Source: Streptomyces sp. CB02980 (lineage in GTDB: Bacteria > Actinomycetota > Actinomycetes > Streptomycetales > Streptomycetaceae). Taken from it: a stretch of 64,000 nt of DNA. Under the pieces are notes generated by a model. That model had not been told where the DNA came from and did not search any database. It was given only the letters and a program-made list of their open reading frames with translations. A program made the position numbers and the translations under genes. The stretch spans positions 1-64,000 of the forward strand of contig NZ_JACSCH020000004.1 of NCBI RefSeq assembly GCF_014451325.2, read 5' to 3'. This document shows, piece after piece, positions 51,082 to 59,841 of this stretch; within the stretch, counting starts at the first letter, position 1; every line of letters starts with the position of its first letter.

Positions 51082-52749
51082 ATGGCGGCTACACATCGGC
51101 GACCATCGAGAGTGTGGCTGGGGGTGTTCACCGCCGGTCTCCTCGCCTCGGGCTCAGTCGTGCTCTCGTCCCCCGCGCACGCCTCCGAATCAGTAACGAC
51201 GAGAGACCCCGGACCGACTCTCTCCAGCGCCATGGGAGCCTTCCTCGACTCGGGCGCGCTCGGGGTCGCCCGCATCGGGCAGCTGGAGCAGTGGCTCGGC
51301 GGGCGCGAACTCCGCGTCGGCCACACCTACCTCCCCGGCGACCTCTGGAAGAACATCGAGGGCCCGCCCGGCTTCCTCGACGCCTGGGCGGACTGGCGCA
51401 ACGAGAAGGCCGACCGCCTGTTCGTCCTCAACGTCCCCATGCTGGAGCGCAACGAGGCCGGCGTCTCCGACGCCGAGGTCCGCCGCCAGCTCCAGCTCGG
51501 CGCCGCCGGGTACTACGACCACCACTTCACGGCCCTCGCCGAGCGGCTCGTCCGGCTGCGGGCGGCCGACACGGTCGTCAACCTCGGCTGGGAGATGAAC
51601 GGGACGACGTACACCCACCGCTGTGCGCCCGACCCCACCGCGTGGAAGAAGTACTGGAACCGGATCGTCACCGCGATGCGTGCCGTCCCCGGCCAGACGT
51701 TCCGCTTCGACTTCAACCCGAGCCGCGGCCGTGACGCCGTTCCGTGGACCGAGTGCTATCCGGGCGACGACGTCGTCGACATCATCGGGATGGATTCGTA
51801 CGACCAGCCCCCGGGCTCGAGTTTCGACCAGCACGTCAGCGAACCGTACGGACTGCAGAAGCAGGTCGATTTCGCCGCCGAGCACGGAAAGGAGATCTCC
51901 TATCCCGAGTGGGGGCTCTTCCGCAACGGCGACAACCCCGAATACATGCGGCGCATGCTGGACTGGATGAAGCAGCACAAGCCGCTGTATCACACGATCA
52001 CCGATTACTGTCCGCACGGCGTCTGGCAGTGCGACGACAATCCGCGGTCGTCGCAGACGTTCCGGCAGATGCTGTACGGCACCGAGCCGGAGCTCCCGAC
52101 CCAGCCGACGGATCCCACGGACCCGGTGGACCCGACCTGGCCGACGGACCCGACGGACCCGGTCGATCCCACCTTGCCGACGGACCCGACCGATCCCACC
52201 TTGCCGACGGACCCGACCGATCCCACCTTGCCGACGGACCCGACCGATCCCACGGACCCGGTGGACCCGGTGGACCCGGTGGACCCGGTGGACCCGGTGG
52301 ACCCGACGGTTCCCGAGCCGAAGCCTGAGCCGAAGCCGGAACCCAAGCCCGAGCCGAAGCCTGAGCCGAAGCCGGAACCCAAGCCGGAGCCGAAGCCCGA
52401 GCCGAAGCCGGAACCCAAGCCGGAGCCCAAGCCGGAGCCGAAGCCGGAGCCGGAGCCGAAGCCCGAGCCGAAGCCCGAACCCAAGCCTGAGCCCAAGCCC
52501 GAGCCGAAGCCGGAACCCAAGCCTGAGCCCAAGCCCGAGCCGAAGCCGGAACCCAAGCCCGAGCCCAAGCCGGAACCCAAGCCCGAGCCGCAGCCGCAGC
52601 CGGAACCCAAGCCCGACTGCTGGACCGTGAACCTCGGTTCATGGGTCGAGAGTTGGATCGGTGGGCCGGTCTGCGTCCCGAAGGACTCCTGGAAGGACGA
52701 GGTCGACCTCGACTGGAAGGACGCGCTGAAGGGAGTCTGGCCCTTCTGA
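51082..52749 (+). CDS. Secreted GH26-like glycoside hydrolase with Pro-rich repeat tail
   Basis: 555 residues. Signal peptide 1-35 ([24 protein letters not shown]). The catalytic domain (~40-330) has the clan-A pattern: acid/base Glu171 in [13 protein letters not shown] and nucleophile Glu276 in ISYPEWGLF, close to GH26 mannanases/lichenases. Residues ~335-415 are [10 protein letters not shown] repeats, ~415-510 (PEPK)n, and a last 45 residues ([26 protein letters not shown]) hold two Cys. Probably extends through the wall and trims or releases the polymer made by the convergent operon (inference). Confidence 0.85.
   Translation: MAATHRRPSRVWLGVFTAGLLASGSVVLSSPAHASESVTTRDPGPTLSSAMGAFLDSGALGVARIGQLEQWLGGRELRVGHTYLPGDLWKNIEGPPGFLDAWADWRNEKADRLFVLNVPMLERNEAGVSDAEVRRQLQLGAAGYYDHHFTALAERLVRLRAADTVVNLGWEMNGTTYTHRCAPDPTAWKKYWNRIVTAMRAVPGQTFRFDFNPSRGRDAVPWTECYPGDDVVDIIGMDSYDQPPGSSFDQHVSEPYGLQKQVDFAAEHGKEISYPEWGLFRNGDNPEYMRRMLDWMKQHKPLYHTITDYCPHGVWQCDDNPRSSQTFRQMLYGTEPELPTQPTDPTDPVDPTWPTDPTDPVDPTLPTDPTDPTLPTDPTDPTLPTDPTDPTDPVDPVDPVDPVDPVDPTVPEPKPEPKPEPKPEPKPEPKPEPKPEPKPEPKPEPKPEPKPEPKPEPEPKPEPKPEPKPEPKPEPKPEPKPEPKPEPKPEPKPEPKPEPKPEPQPQPEPKPDCWTVNLGSWVESWIGGPVCVPKDSWKDEVDLDWKDALKGVWPF
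52099..52619 (+). repeat. Two-block Pro-rich coding repeat
   Basis: First ~200 bp of [10 protein letters not shown] units (including three near-exact CTTGCCGACGGACCCGACCG copies), then ~300 bp of GAGCCGAAGCCC-type units encoding (PEPK)n. Imperfect codon use (CCG/CCC, GAG/GAA) shows the array is old. All units keep frame. Confidence 0.9.
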
Positions 52750-52757
52750 CCCCCGCG

Positions 52758-52790
52758 ACGACGGCGGCGGAGCTCATCCGCCGCCGTCGT
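52758..52790. terminator. Bidirectional terminator
   Basis: 14-bp perfect stem ACGACGGCGGCGGA / TCCGCCGCCGTCGT around GCTCA, between the hydrolase gene and the convergent polysaccharide operon; it overlaps the last codons of the latter. Confidence 0.8.
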
Positions 52791-53934
52791 TCGGCGCGCG
52801 CCCGGTGAGCCGGCCGAGCGCACGGCCCACCCAGGCGCGTTCCCGCGCCTGCCGGACCGCCCAGCGGCGCGCGTCGGCGGCGGCCGCGCGGAGCCAGAGC
52901 AGCGGGGCCGTACCCCGGCCGGTGAGCATGAGCCGCTGGTTGCCGACGGTCTCGGGCCGCCAGTGGTGCTTGTACGCCTCGGTGCCCCGCAGCATGCTCA
53001 GCGTGGCCCGGCCGCCCGCACTCGTCTCCCCGGCGCCGTGCCGGAGCAACATCGTCGCGACGTCGACCTTGCGGGCCCGCAGGGCCGGGTCGGCGCCGTA
53101 CAGATAGCCGCCGGCGAGCCGCGGCGACATCAGGGTCAGGTCGGCGGCCACCACGTCCCCGGCCAGCCGGAACTCGGTCACCATCGCGTCCCCGCGCTCC
53201 ACCATCGGCCGTACGGCCCGGGTGAGGTGCTGGGCGAACCGCTCGCTGGTGTGCTCGGCGGTGACGCCCCGCCCCTGCCACTGGAGCTGATGGAGTCTCA
53301 GAAGCCGGTCGAGGGCGGCGGGCACCTCGGACCCGGTGACCACGTGCGTGTCGATGCCGAGGGCGTCGAGCTTGCGCAGCTTGGCGCGGACCCGCTGGGC
53401 CTTCCCGGACGGGATGCGGGCGAGGAGCCCCTCCATGGGGACGGCGGGCAGTTCGAGGCACAGCGAGTCGGGCATCCGCCGGCGTGGACCTCGCCAGTGG
53501 ACGAGGACCCGTTCGCTGGCCGCCCCCGGCCGCACCTCCCGCAGGTCGATCACCGCGCCCCGGGCGGTCCGGGCGAGCGCCCCGGCCAGCGCGGGCGCCG
53601 CCTCGGGGCAGCCGTCGTCGAGGAGCACGTCCGTGAAGTCGGTGATCGAGCCGCCGAGCTGCGTGAGGACGGGCAGCGGGCCCCGGGCGCGCATCAGGGC
53701 CGCGGCGGCGACGAGCCCTCCGTCCTCCCGTCGTACGAGCACCAGCCGCAGCGCACCGGGCCTGCCGTACGAGAGCCACCAGGAGTGCAGCCAGGCGTGG
53801 GACTGGAAGGGGGTGGCGGTGGAGCAGCGCCCGTACAGCGCCGTCCACTCGGCCGCCAGCCGCCCGAAGCCCTCCTCGTCACGGCAGATCTCCGTCCGCA
53901 GGGCCGATCCGGCGCCCGTCGCTCTCGGACTCAC
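52774..53934 (-). CDS. FemAB/GNAT-like acyltransferase
   Basis: 386 residues from GTG 53934, overlapping the Wzz-like stop by four bases. Its plan matches BioF2/Acetyltransf_6 proteins of exopolysaccharide loci: [58 protein letters not shown] and [29 protein letters not shown], and a terminal YKHHW. These transfer an acyl or aminoacyl group, perhaps onto a sugar of the polymer. The last gene of the minus-strand operon. Confidence 0.82.
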   Translation of the reverse strand: MSPRATGAGSALRTEICRDEEGFGRLAAEWTALYGRCSTATPFQSHAWLHSWWLSYGRPGALRLVLVRREDGGLVAAAALMRARGPLPVLTQLGGSITDFTDVLLDDGCPEAAPALAGALARTARGAVIDLREVRPGAASERVLVHWRGPRRRMPDSLCLELPAVPMEGLLARIPSGKAQRVRAKLRKLDALGIDTHVVTGSEVPAALDRLLRLHQLQWQGRGVTAEHTSERFAQHLTRAVRPMVERGDAMVTEFRLAGDVVAADLTLMSPRLAGGYLYGADPALRARKVDVATMLLRHGAGETSAGGRATLSMLRGTEAYKHHWRPETVGNQRLMLTGRGTAPLLWLRAAAADARRWAVRQARERAWVGRALGRLTGRAPNDGGG

Positions 53935-54617
53935 ACCGCCTCCGGCTGGTGCGCGGCGGCGGCCGGGGCGGGCACGGCGGCGGAGGACGTGGCTCCGGAC
54001 GTGGCCGCCGCCTGCCGTGAGTGCCGGGCCTCGCCGCGCGCGGCGGCGCGCTTCGGCCGGACCAGGAGGGCGAGACCGCCGAGGAGGCCGCCCGCACAGC
54101 CGCCGACGAGCGCGGAGAGCGGCGCGGAGGGCGAGACGGGTGCGACCGGCTTGGTGGCGCGGGAGAACTGCACGACCTTCACGCCCGTGCTGCCCGCGAC
54201 GTGGGTGCTGTTGAGGACGAGTGCGCGGGCCACCCCGTCGGCCATGGACACGGCCTTCGCGGGCTTCTCGGCCTTGGCGGTGATCGAGATCATCGGCGCG
54301 TCCGGAGAGGTCGCGGCCTGCACGCTCTTGCGCAGGGTGTCGGCGGTGACCCCCGCCCACACCTGGGCGTCGCCGGTCACCGCGATGTCGGTGGCGACCC
54401 GCCCGTACGCCTGGGCGAAACCGAGCGCGGCGGCCGGGTCGGACTTCTCGGCCGGTACGACGATGACGTAACTGGTCGCCGCGTACTGCGGGGTCTTGAG
54501 GGCCCCGTAACCGCCGCCGAGGACGGCTCCGGCGAGGACGGCGGCGGGCAGGACCGCCCAGCGGCCCGGTGTGCGCAGGGCGGCGGGGAGGAAGGTGCGG
54601 CGTGGGGTGGTGTTCAT
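53931..54617 (-). CDS. Wzz-like chain-length/co-polymerase protein
   Basis: 228 residues. Two membrane spans (WAVLPAAVLAGAVLGGGYGAL, ~20-40; SALVGGCAGGLLGGLALLV, ~170-188) enclose an outer domain (YAATSYVIVVPAEKSDPAAALGFAQAYGRV; VSMADGVARALVLNST), the Wzz/CapA-type plan. There is no attached tyrosine kinase domain; the C-terminus is an Ala-rich tail. It would set polymer length with the Wzy-like protein encoded in the same operon. Confidence 0.8.
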   Translation of the reverse strand: MNTTPRRTFLPAALRTPGRWAVLPAAVLAGAVLGGGYGALKTPQYAATSYVIVVPAEKSDPAAALGFAQAYGRVATDIAVTGDAQVWAGVTADTLRKSVQAATSPDAPMISITAKAEKPAKAVSMADGVARALVLNSTHVAGSTGVKVVQFSRATKPVAPVSPSAPLSALVGGCAGGLLGGLALLVRPKRAAARGEARHSRQAAATSGATSSAAVPAPAAAAHQPEAV

Positions 54618-54630
54618 GGGACGGGCTCTC

Positions 54631-55764
54631 TCACTTCGCGGGGGAGGGGGTGCCGTGGACGGCTTGGTCGTAGAGGGACATCAACTGCTGTGCGCTGTGC
54701 GCGATGTCGTAGCGGCGGGCGGCGGCCGGCAGCGGGAACCGGGCCGGCCGGGCGTCGCGGATGCCGCGCAGCGCGGAGATCAGCTCGGGTACGGACTCGC
54801 CGATCCGGCGGGCGCCCGGTGCCGCCTCCGGTGCCAGATCGTCGACGGCCGGGCAGGTCACGTACAGGACGGGCAGTCCGGCGGCGAGGGCCTCGACGAC
54901 GGCGAGCCCGAAGGTCTCGTCGGGGGAGGTGGACACGAAGACGTCCATGGCGGCGAGGAGTCCGGGCAGCGAGGGTCCGGGCCGGTCGGTGTTCGGCGGG
55001 TCCTCGCAGGCCCCGGCGAGCAGGACCCGGTCGGCGGCCCCGCACTCGCGGGCCACCCGGAGGAGTTCCGCGCGCTGCTCGCCCTCGCCGACGAGAAGCA
55101 GCCGGACGTCCGGGACCGAGGCCACCGCCCGGACGAGCCGCTCGAAGCGCTTCCCGGGCGTCAGCCGCCCCACCCCGCCGACGACATAGGCGTCCTCGGG
55201 GAGCCCGAGGACGCCCCGGGCCAGGCGGCGGGCGCGGGCGTCGAAGGCGAAGCGGTCGGTCTCGATGCCGTTGGGGACGATCCGGATGCGGTCCGGCGGC
55301 ACCCCCCAGTCGGCGAGCCGGCGGGCGACGCTGGGGGAGACGGCGACCGTGGAGGTGCCGAGCCGCTCGGACGCGAGGTAGAGCGCGCGGGTGCCCGCCG
55401 AGAGCGGCCGGCCCTCGATCTGGGACTCGCCGAGGGAGTGTTCGGTGGCGATGACGCGCCGCACGCCGGCCAGCCGCGCCGCCGTCCTGCCGTACACGCA
55501 GGCCCGGTACAGGTGGGTGTGGACGAGGTCGTAGCGCCCCTGCCGGACGATCCGGGCGAGGCGGGGGAGCGCGCCGATGTCGCGGTTGCCCGCCATGCCC
55601 AGATGGGTGACGGGGGTGCCGTCGGACTCGATGCCGGCGGCGACGGCGCCGGGGTTGGTGAGCGTGACCACGCCGCTCTGCACCGGCAGATGGCGGAGCA
55701 GGAGCCGCAGCTGCTGCTCGGCGCCGCCGATGCCGAGCCCGGTGATGACGTGCAGGACCTTCAT
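54631..55764 (-). CDS. GT4 glycosyltransferase
   Basis: 377 residues from ATG 55764, overlapping the deacetylase stop by ATGA. GT-B fold: MKVLHVITGLGIGGAEQQLRLLL (acceptor domain start), DLVHTHLYRACVYGR, VPNGIETDRF, GVGRLTPGKRFERLVRA, and the donor motif STSPDETFGLAVVEALAAGLPVL (EX7E). Transfers a sugar from a nucleotide donor to the lipid-linked repeat unit at the cytoplasmic face. Confidence 0.92.
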   Translation of the reverse strand: MKVLHVITGLGIGGAEQQLRLLLRHLPVQSGVVTLTNPGAVAAGIESDGTPVTHLGMAGNRDIGALPRLARIVRQGRYDLVHTHLYRACVYGRTAARLAGVRRVIATEHSLGESQIEGRPLSAGTRALYLASERLGTSTVAVSPSVARRLADWGVPPDRIRIVPNGIETDRFAFDARARRLARGVLGLPEDAYVVGGVGRLTPGKRFERLVRAVASVPDVRLLLVGEGEQRAELLRVARECGAADRVLLAGACEDPPNTDRPGPSLPGLLAAMDVFVSTSPDETFGLAVVEALAAGLPVLYVTCPAVDDLAPEAAPGARRIGESVPELISALRGIRDARPARFPLPAAARRYDIAHSAQQLMSLYDQAVHGTPSPAK

Positions 55765-56564
55765 GACGCACCGACCACGGCGGGGCCGTACCGCGCGGGG
55801 ATCAGGTCGGCTGGGTGGCGGCGGCGCAGCGGGTGCAGGAGGCGCTTGGCGGTGAGCCGCCACGAGGTGTCGTCCTCGCCGATGTGGACCCGGGGCAGGG
55901 CGTACGTGCCGGTGTGCCGGCCCGGGTCGATCGCGCAGGCGTAGCGGTAACCGGCCTTGCGCACGGCGTGGATCGCGCGCGGGTCGACCTTCCCGTACGG
56001 GTAGCAGAAGCCCTCGACGGTGGTGCCGGTCATCTCCTCCAGGAGCTCGCGGCTCTGCCGGGTCTGGGCGGCGAGCTCCGTGTCGTCGGCCTGGGTGAGC
56101 GCGACGTGCGTGAGCCCGTGCGAGCCGATCTCCATGCCGGCCCCGGCGATCCGCCGGATGCCGTCCTCGGTGAGCAGCGGCTTGCGCGGACCCTCCGTGT
56201 CCCAGGCGTTCTCGCCGCCGAGCCGCCCCGGCAGGACGTACACCGTCGCCGTGAAGCCGTGCCGGCGGAGCAGCGGCAGCGCCGAGTCGAGGAAGTCCGC
56301 GTAACCGTCGTCGAAGGTGAGGCCCACGAGCCCCTGGGCGCGCCCCTCCGCGGTGGCGGCGAGCAGCTCGCGGACCGACACCCCGCGCAGTCCCCGGTCG
56401 CCCAGCCAGTGCAGCTGCCGGGCGAAGCGCACGGGGGAGACGGTCACCCGGTACGGATCGTCAGCGGTGTCCGTGATCGAGTGGTACATCGCCACCCACG
56501 GGGGCGGCTTCATCCACAGGGGCGGCTTCGGCAGCAGACGGCTCAGCGCGGTGGCGGCGGGCAT
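55761..56564 (-). CDS. NodB-type polysaccharide deacetylase
   Basis: 267 residues. CE4 motifs: VGLTFDDGYADFLDSALPLL (motif 1, catalytic and metal Asp), EIGSHGLTHVALTQ (motif 2, metal His pair) and GFCYPYGKVD (motif 3). No signal peptide is evident, so it may act inside the cell or by an unusual route. It removes acyl groups from amino sugars. Its 5' 104 bases overlap the end of the flippase gene in another frame; a later start would reduce this, but the first residues align with the WVAMYHSI motif. Confidence 0.9.
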   Translation of the reverse strand: MPAATALSRLLPKPPLWMKPPPWVAMYHSITDTADDPYRVTVSPVRFARQLHWLGDRGLRGVSVRELLAATAEGRAQGLVGLTFDDGYADFLDSALPLLRRHGFTATVYVLPGRLGGENAWDTEGPRKPLLTEDGIRRIAGAGMEIGSHGLTHVALTQADDTELAAQTRQSRELLEEMTGTTVEGFCYPYGKVDPRAIHAVRKAGYRYACAIDPGRHTGTYALPRVHIGEDDTSWRLTAKRLLHPLRRRHPADLIPARYGPAVVGAS

Positions 56565-58533
56565 GGGGGGTCCTCCGGGAGGCGGAGCGGGGCAGGGGCG
56601 GAATCTCGGGCGCCTTGGCGGCGCAGGCGATGAAGATCAGGAAGACGCCGATCACGACCAGGCCCGCCACCGCGACGGCGAGGGCGGCGGGGCCGATGGC
56701 GAGCGAGCACAGCCAGCCGGCGCCGGTGGCCCACGCGCCCGCGGTGGCGAGCCGGAGCAGCCCCTCGCCGAGCCGGTCGACGTGGACCGGTACGGCCTGC
56801 CGGTGCGCGCCGCGCAGCAGCAGGACCGCGGTCACGGTGATGCCGAGGGCGTTGGCGGCGGCGATGCCGACGGCGCCCCAGTAGTGGGCGCCGGGGACTC
56901 CGGCGGCGGCGGTGGTGACGAGCCCCGCGGCCATCGCGGCGGCCGGGTACCAGAGCGGGCGCGCGGCGGAGAAGTAGCAGCGGACCAGGGCGCCCACCAT
57001 CGTCTGGCCGAGCAGCCCGAGGGCGTAGACCCGCATGACGGCGGCGGTGGCGACGGTGTCGGTACGGGTGAACTCGCCGCGCTCGAAGAGGAGCTCGACG
57101 ATCCGGGGCGCGGCCGCGATCACCGTCGAGGCGCCGACGAGGACGACGACGGCGGCGAGCAGCAGGTCCCGCTCGACGCGGCGGCGGGCCGCCTCCGTCT
57201 CGCCCGCCGCGAGGGCGCGGGCGACCACCGGGAAGCTGACCGTGCACAGCATCAGGGAGAGGATCATCGGCATCTGCGCGACCTTCTGCGCGTAGTTCAG
57301 ATGCGAGATGGCGCCGGCGGGCAGCGGTGAGGCGAGGAAGCGTTCGATCAGGGTCTGGGACTGGCGGGCCAGCGAGAACGCGACGACGGGCGCGATCAGC
57401 CCGAGGACCAGGATGCGGCCCTCACCGGTGGAGGGGGGCGTGAGCGCCTCGGGCTCCCGCATGGGTACGGGGCGGGCGCGCAGCTCCCGGATGAGCGAGG
57501 GGGCCTGGACGAGGACCATCAGGATCCCGCCGACGGCGACCCCGGCGGCGGCCGAGCGCACGCCCCACGGCTCGCGGAGCAGCAGGATGGTGCCGATGAT
57601 GCCGGCGTTGTACGCCACGTAGATGGTGGCCGGTGGCAGGAACGAGCCGTGCGCGCGGAGCGCCGCCGAGCAGTAGCCCACCAGGGCGAAGGTCAGGACG
57701 CAGGTCCCGGTCAGCCGCGTGCAGTCGATCGCGAGCCCGGGGTCGGGCAGTCCGGGCGCGAGCGCCCCGACGATCAGCGGGGCGGCGGCGACCAGGATCG
57801 CGGCGACGACACCGACGGCGAGGGTGAGCCGGGGGAGCGTGCCGCGCACGAGCGCGCGCACGGGGTCGCCGAACAGGACGCTCGAACGGCGGGCCAGGGC
57901 GCGGGAGAACGCGGGCACCAGGATCAGAGCCATCGCGTCCTCGATGAGCAGCGTCGAGGCGAACTCCGGCACGGTCCACGCCACCAGGAACGCGTCCGTC
58001 TCGGCGCCGGCCCCGAAGTACCCGGCCAGGATCTGGTCCCGTACGAGCCCGAGCAGTGCCCCGACCGCGGTGAGCCCGGCGGTCACGGCGGCGGCCTTGG
58101 CGAGGAACCCCCGGCCCTCGGGCGCACCGGTCCGGGCCGCCCGGCCCCGCGCGTGGGCGCGGCGGCCGGAGGGCCGGGGGGAGGCGGTGCGGGAGGGAGC
58201 GGGGCGGGACGGGGCGGTGCGGGGGGCGGCCGTACGGAGGGGTGCGGTACGGGGCACGGGCGGCGGCACGACTCCCGACCCCGACCCCGAACCCGAACCC
58301 GTACCCGTACCCGTACCCGTACCCGAACCCGTACCCGTACCCGAACCCATCCCCGCACCCGTCCCCGGCAGCACGACGGCCTCCGAGGGCCACGGGGAGT
58401 CCGTGGGGCCCGGAGGCGCGGTCGGCCAGGGGTCGGTCAGCGGGGCGCCGCAGGGCGGTCCGCCCGTGGGGCGTGGTTCACCGGCCCGCGGGGTGTCCGT
58501 GGGCTCCGGTTCCCCGGCCCACGGATCACGCAC
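56461..58533 (-). CDS. MurJ/Wzx-like lipid-linked oligosaccharide flippase
   Basis: 690 residues from GTG 58533. The N-terminal ~140 residues are disordered: Pro-rich, then a (GT/GS)n run from hexanucleotide repeats, then Arg/Ala-rich. The MviN/MurJ domain has ~13-14 membrane segments (AAAVTAGLTAVGALLGLVRDQILAGYFGAGAETDAFLVAWTVPEF is the diagnostic start; SRALARRSSVLFGDPVRALVRGTLPRLTLAVGVVAAILV). In this operon it most likely flips the lipid-linked repeat unit rather than lipid II. The cytoplasmic tail carries Arg/Pro and Asp/Glu. Confidence 0.88.
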   Translation of the reverse strand: MRDPWAGEPEPTDTPRAGEPRPTGGPPCGAPLTDPWPTAPPGPTDSPWPSEAVVLPGTGAGMGSGTGTGSGTGTGTGTGSGSGSGSGVVPPPVPRTAPLRTAAPRTAPSRPAPSRTASPRPSGRRAHARGRAARTGAPEGRGFLAKAAAVTAGLTAVGALLGLVRDQILAGYFGAGAETDAFLVAWTVPEFASTLLIEDAMALILVPAFSRALARRSSVLFGDPVRALVRGTLPRLTLAVGVVAAILVAAAPLIVGALAPGLPDPGLAIDCTRLTGTCVLTFALVGYCSAALRAHGSFLPPATIYVAYNAGIIGTILLLREPWGVRSAAAGVAVGGILMVLVQAPSLIRELRARPVPMREPEALTPPSTGEGRILVLGLIAPVVAFSLARQSQTLIERFLASPLPAGAISHLNYAQKVAQMPMILSLMLCTVSFPVVARALAAGETEAARRRVERDLLLAAVVVLVGASTVIAAAPRIVELLFERGEFTRTDTVATAAVMRVYALGLLGQTMVGALVRCYFSAARPLWYPAAAMAAGLVTTAAAGVPGAHYWGAVGIAAANALGITVTAVLLLRGAHRQAVPVHVDRLGEGLLRLATAGAWATGAGWLCSLAIGPAALAVAVAGLVVIGVFLIFIACAAKAPEIPPLPRSASRRTPHARRHRAEPSAAEAAPVDEAAPVGGDVPLDHGHR
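58275..58350. repeat. Hexanucleotide tandem repeat in flippase gene
   Basis: About a dozen GTACCC/GAACCC hexamers on the plus strand, encoding the (GT/GS)n run of the minus-strand flippase. The unit is six bases, so copy changes alter protein length but not frame. Confidence 0.9.
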
Positions 58534-59839
58534 GCCGGACCTCCGCGAGGGCCCACCAGGCCGCGAGGCCCAGCACGACCGACATCAGGACCGTCGAGGG
58601 GCCGCCGATGTCCGCGTAGAAGAAGTCGATGAGCTGCCAGCCGAGCAGGCCCGTCGCGACGAGCGCGCAGTCCGCGCCGAGGCGGCGCCGCCGCAGCGCG
58701 CCGACGAGCAGCGCCACCCAGCTGCCCGCGAGGGCGAGCAGCCCGAACAGGCCCTGCTCGCTGAGGACCAGCAGGTACATGTTGTGCGGGGACAGCAGCG
58801 GCTGACGGGCGAAGGCGGCGCCCGCGCCGGCCGTGTCGCTGCCGGAGGACAGGGCGAGGGAGGCGTTCGAGTCGCGGTACTGCGGGAAGCCCTTGAGGCC
58901 GACGCCGGTGACCGGCTCCGAGGCCCACATCCGCCCGGCCGCCGCCCACATCGTGTACCGGTCCGTCACCGACTGGTCCGGCGCGGCCGCCACCTGCGTG
59001 ATGCTGGCGACCCGCTCCTTCACCATCGCCGAGCCGATGCCGAGCCCGCCGACCAGGACTACCCCGAGCGCGCCGGCGGCGAGCGCCACGCGTGCGGCCC
59101 GCCGGGGCCCCGAGAGCAGCAGCTGGATCCCGCAGGCGAGCACGGTCGCGATCCACGCGCCCCGGCTGAACGACAGCACGAGCGGCACGAAGAGCAGTCC
59201 GGCGCAGACGAGCGCGGCCGTCCGGGTCCGGCCGGGACCGCTGCCGAGCGCGATCCCGGTGACGACGACGAGCCCGTACGACACGACGGTCGCCATGCCC
59301 ATCACATCGGTCGGCCCGAAGGTGCCGACGGCCCGGATGTCCTCACCCATGTACGAGGCACCGGTGCCGGTCAGGTACTGGGCGACGCCGACCGCGCCCT
59401 GGAGCAGCGCGAGCCCGACCAGACCCCAGGCGACCACGGCGAAGTCCCGCCGGTCACGGATCATCAGGAGCACGGCGGCCGGGACGAGCACGAAGATCTG
59501 TACGTACCGGGCGACGCCCGGCAGGCTCGCCGCCGGGTCGTTCGAGGTGATCGCCGCGAGACAGATCCCGAGGACCGGCAGACCCAGGACGACGGCCGCC
59601 GTCCGGGTCAGCGGCCGGGCGCCGCCGCGCAGCACCCGGACGAGGCAGATCAGGACGAGCAGCCCGGAGGCCGCGTCGGCGACCGTTCCCGTACCGCCGG
59701 TGCCGCCCTGCGCACCGCCGCCGCCCGGGACGAGCAGCAGCGCGATCACGGCGAGGACCGGGGAGAGCGCCCCGGCCCTGCGCGCCCAGTCCCGTACGTC
59801 GTCCGGGGCGAGCGCCGGCACCGTCACGGCCGTGGCCAT
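58526..59839 (-). CDS. Wzy-like O-antigen ligase/polymerase family membrane protein
   Basis: 437 residues from ATG 59839 with GGGAG upstream. About eleven membrane segments and the Wzy_C-type central loop (VLSFSRGAWIATVLACGIQLLL; TDRYTMWAAAGRMWASEPVTGVGLKGFPQY; SPHNMYLLVLSEQGLFGLLAL), which contains the Arg and His residues typical of O-antigen ligases. It joins repeat units on the outer face. It starts 2 bases after the preceding stop and overlaps the flippase gene by 8. Confidence 0.88.
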   Translation of the reverse strand: MATAVTVPALAPDDVRDWARRAGALSPVLAVIALLLVPGGGGAQGGTGGTGTVADAASGLLVLICLVRVLRGGARPLTRTAAVVLGLPVLGICLAAITSNDPAASLPGVARYVQIFVLVPAAVLLMIRDRRDFAVVAWGLVGLALLQGAVGVAQYLTGTGASYMGEDIRAVGTFGPTDVMGMATVVSYGLVVVTGIALGSGPGRTRTAALVCAGLLFVPLVLSFSRGAWIATVLACGIQLLLSGPRRAARVALAAGALGVVLVGGLGIGSAMVKERVASITQVAAAPDQSVTDRYTMWAAAGRMWASEPVTGVGLKGFPQYRDSNASLALSSGSDTAGAGAAFARQPLLSPHNMYLLVLSEQGLFGLLALAGSWVALLVGALRRRRLGADCALVATGLLGWQLIDFFYADIGGPSTVLMSVVLGLAAWWALAEVRRA

Positions 59840-59841
59840 TC

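Noticed and set aside
52099..52619. CRISPR-like regular repeats
   Set aside because: The units are 9-12 bp coding repeats (PTDP, PEPK) with no unique spacers and no cas genes nearby.
52005..52823. Gly/Ser-rich repeat protein on the minus strand opposite the GH26 tail
   Set aside because: It is the antisense reading of the (PEPK)n repeats and has no start context; the sense frame has a signal peptide and a catalytic domain.
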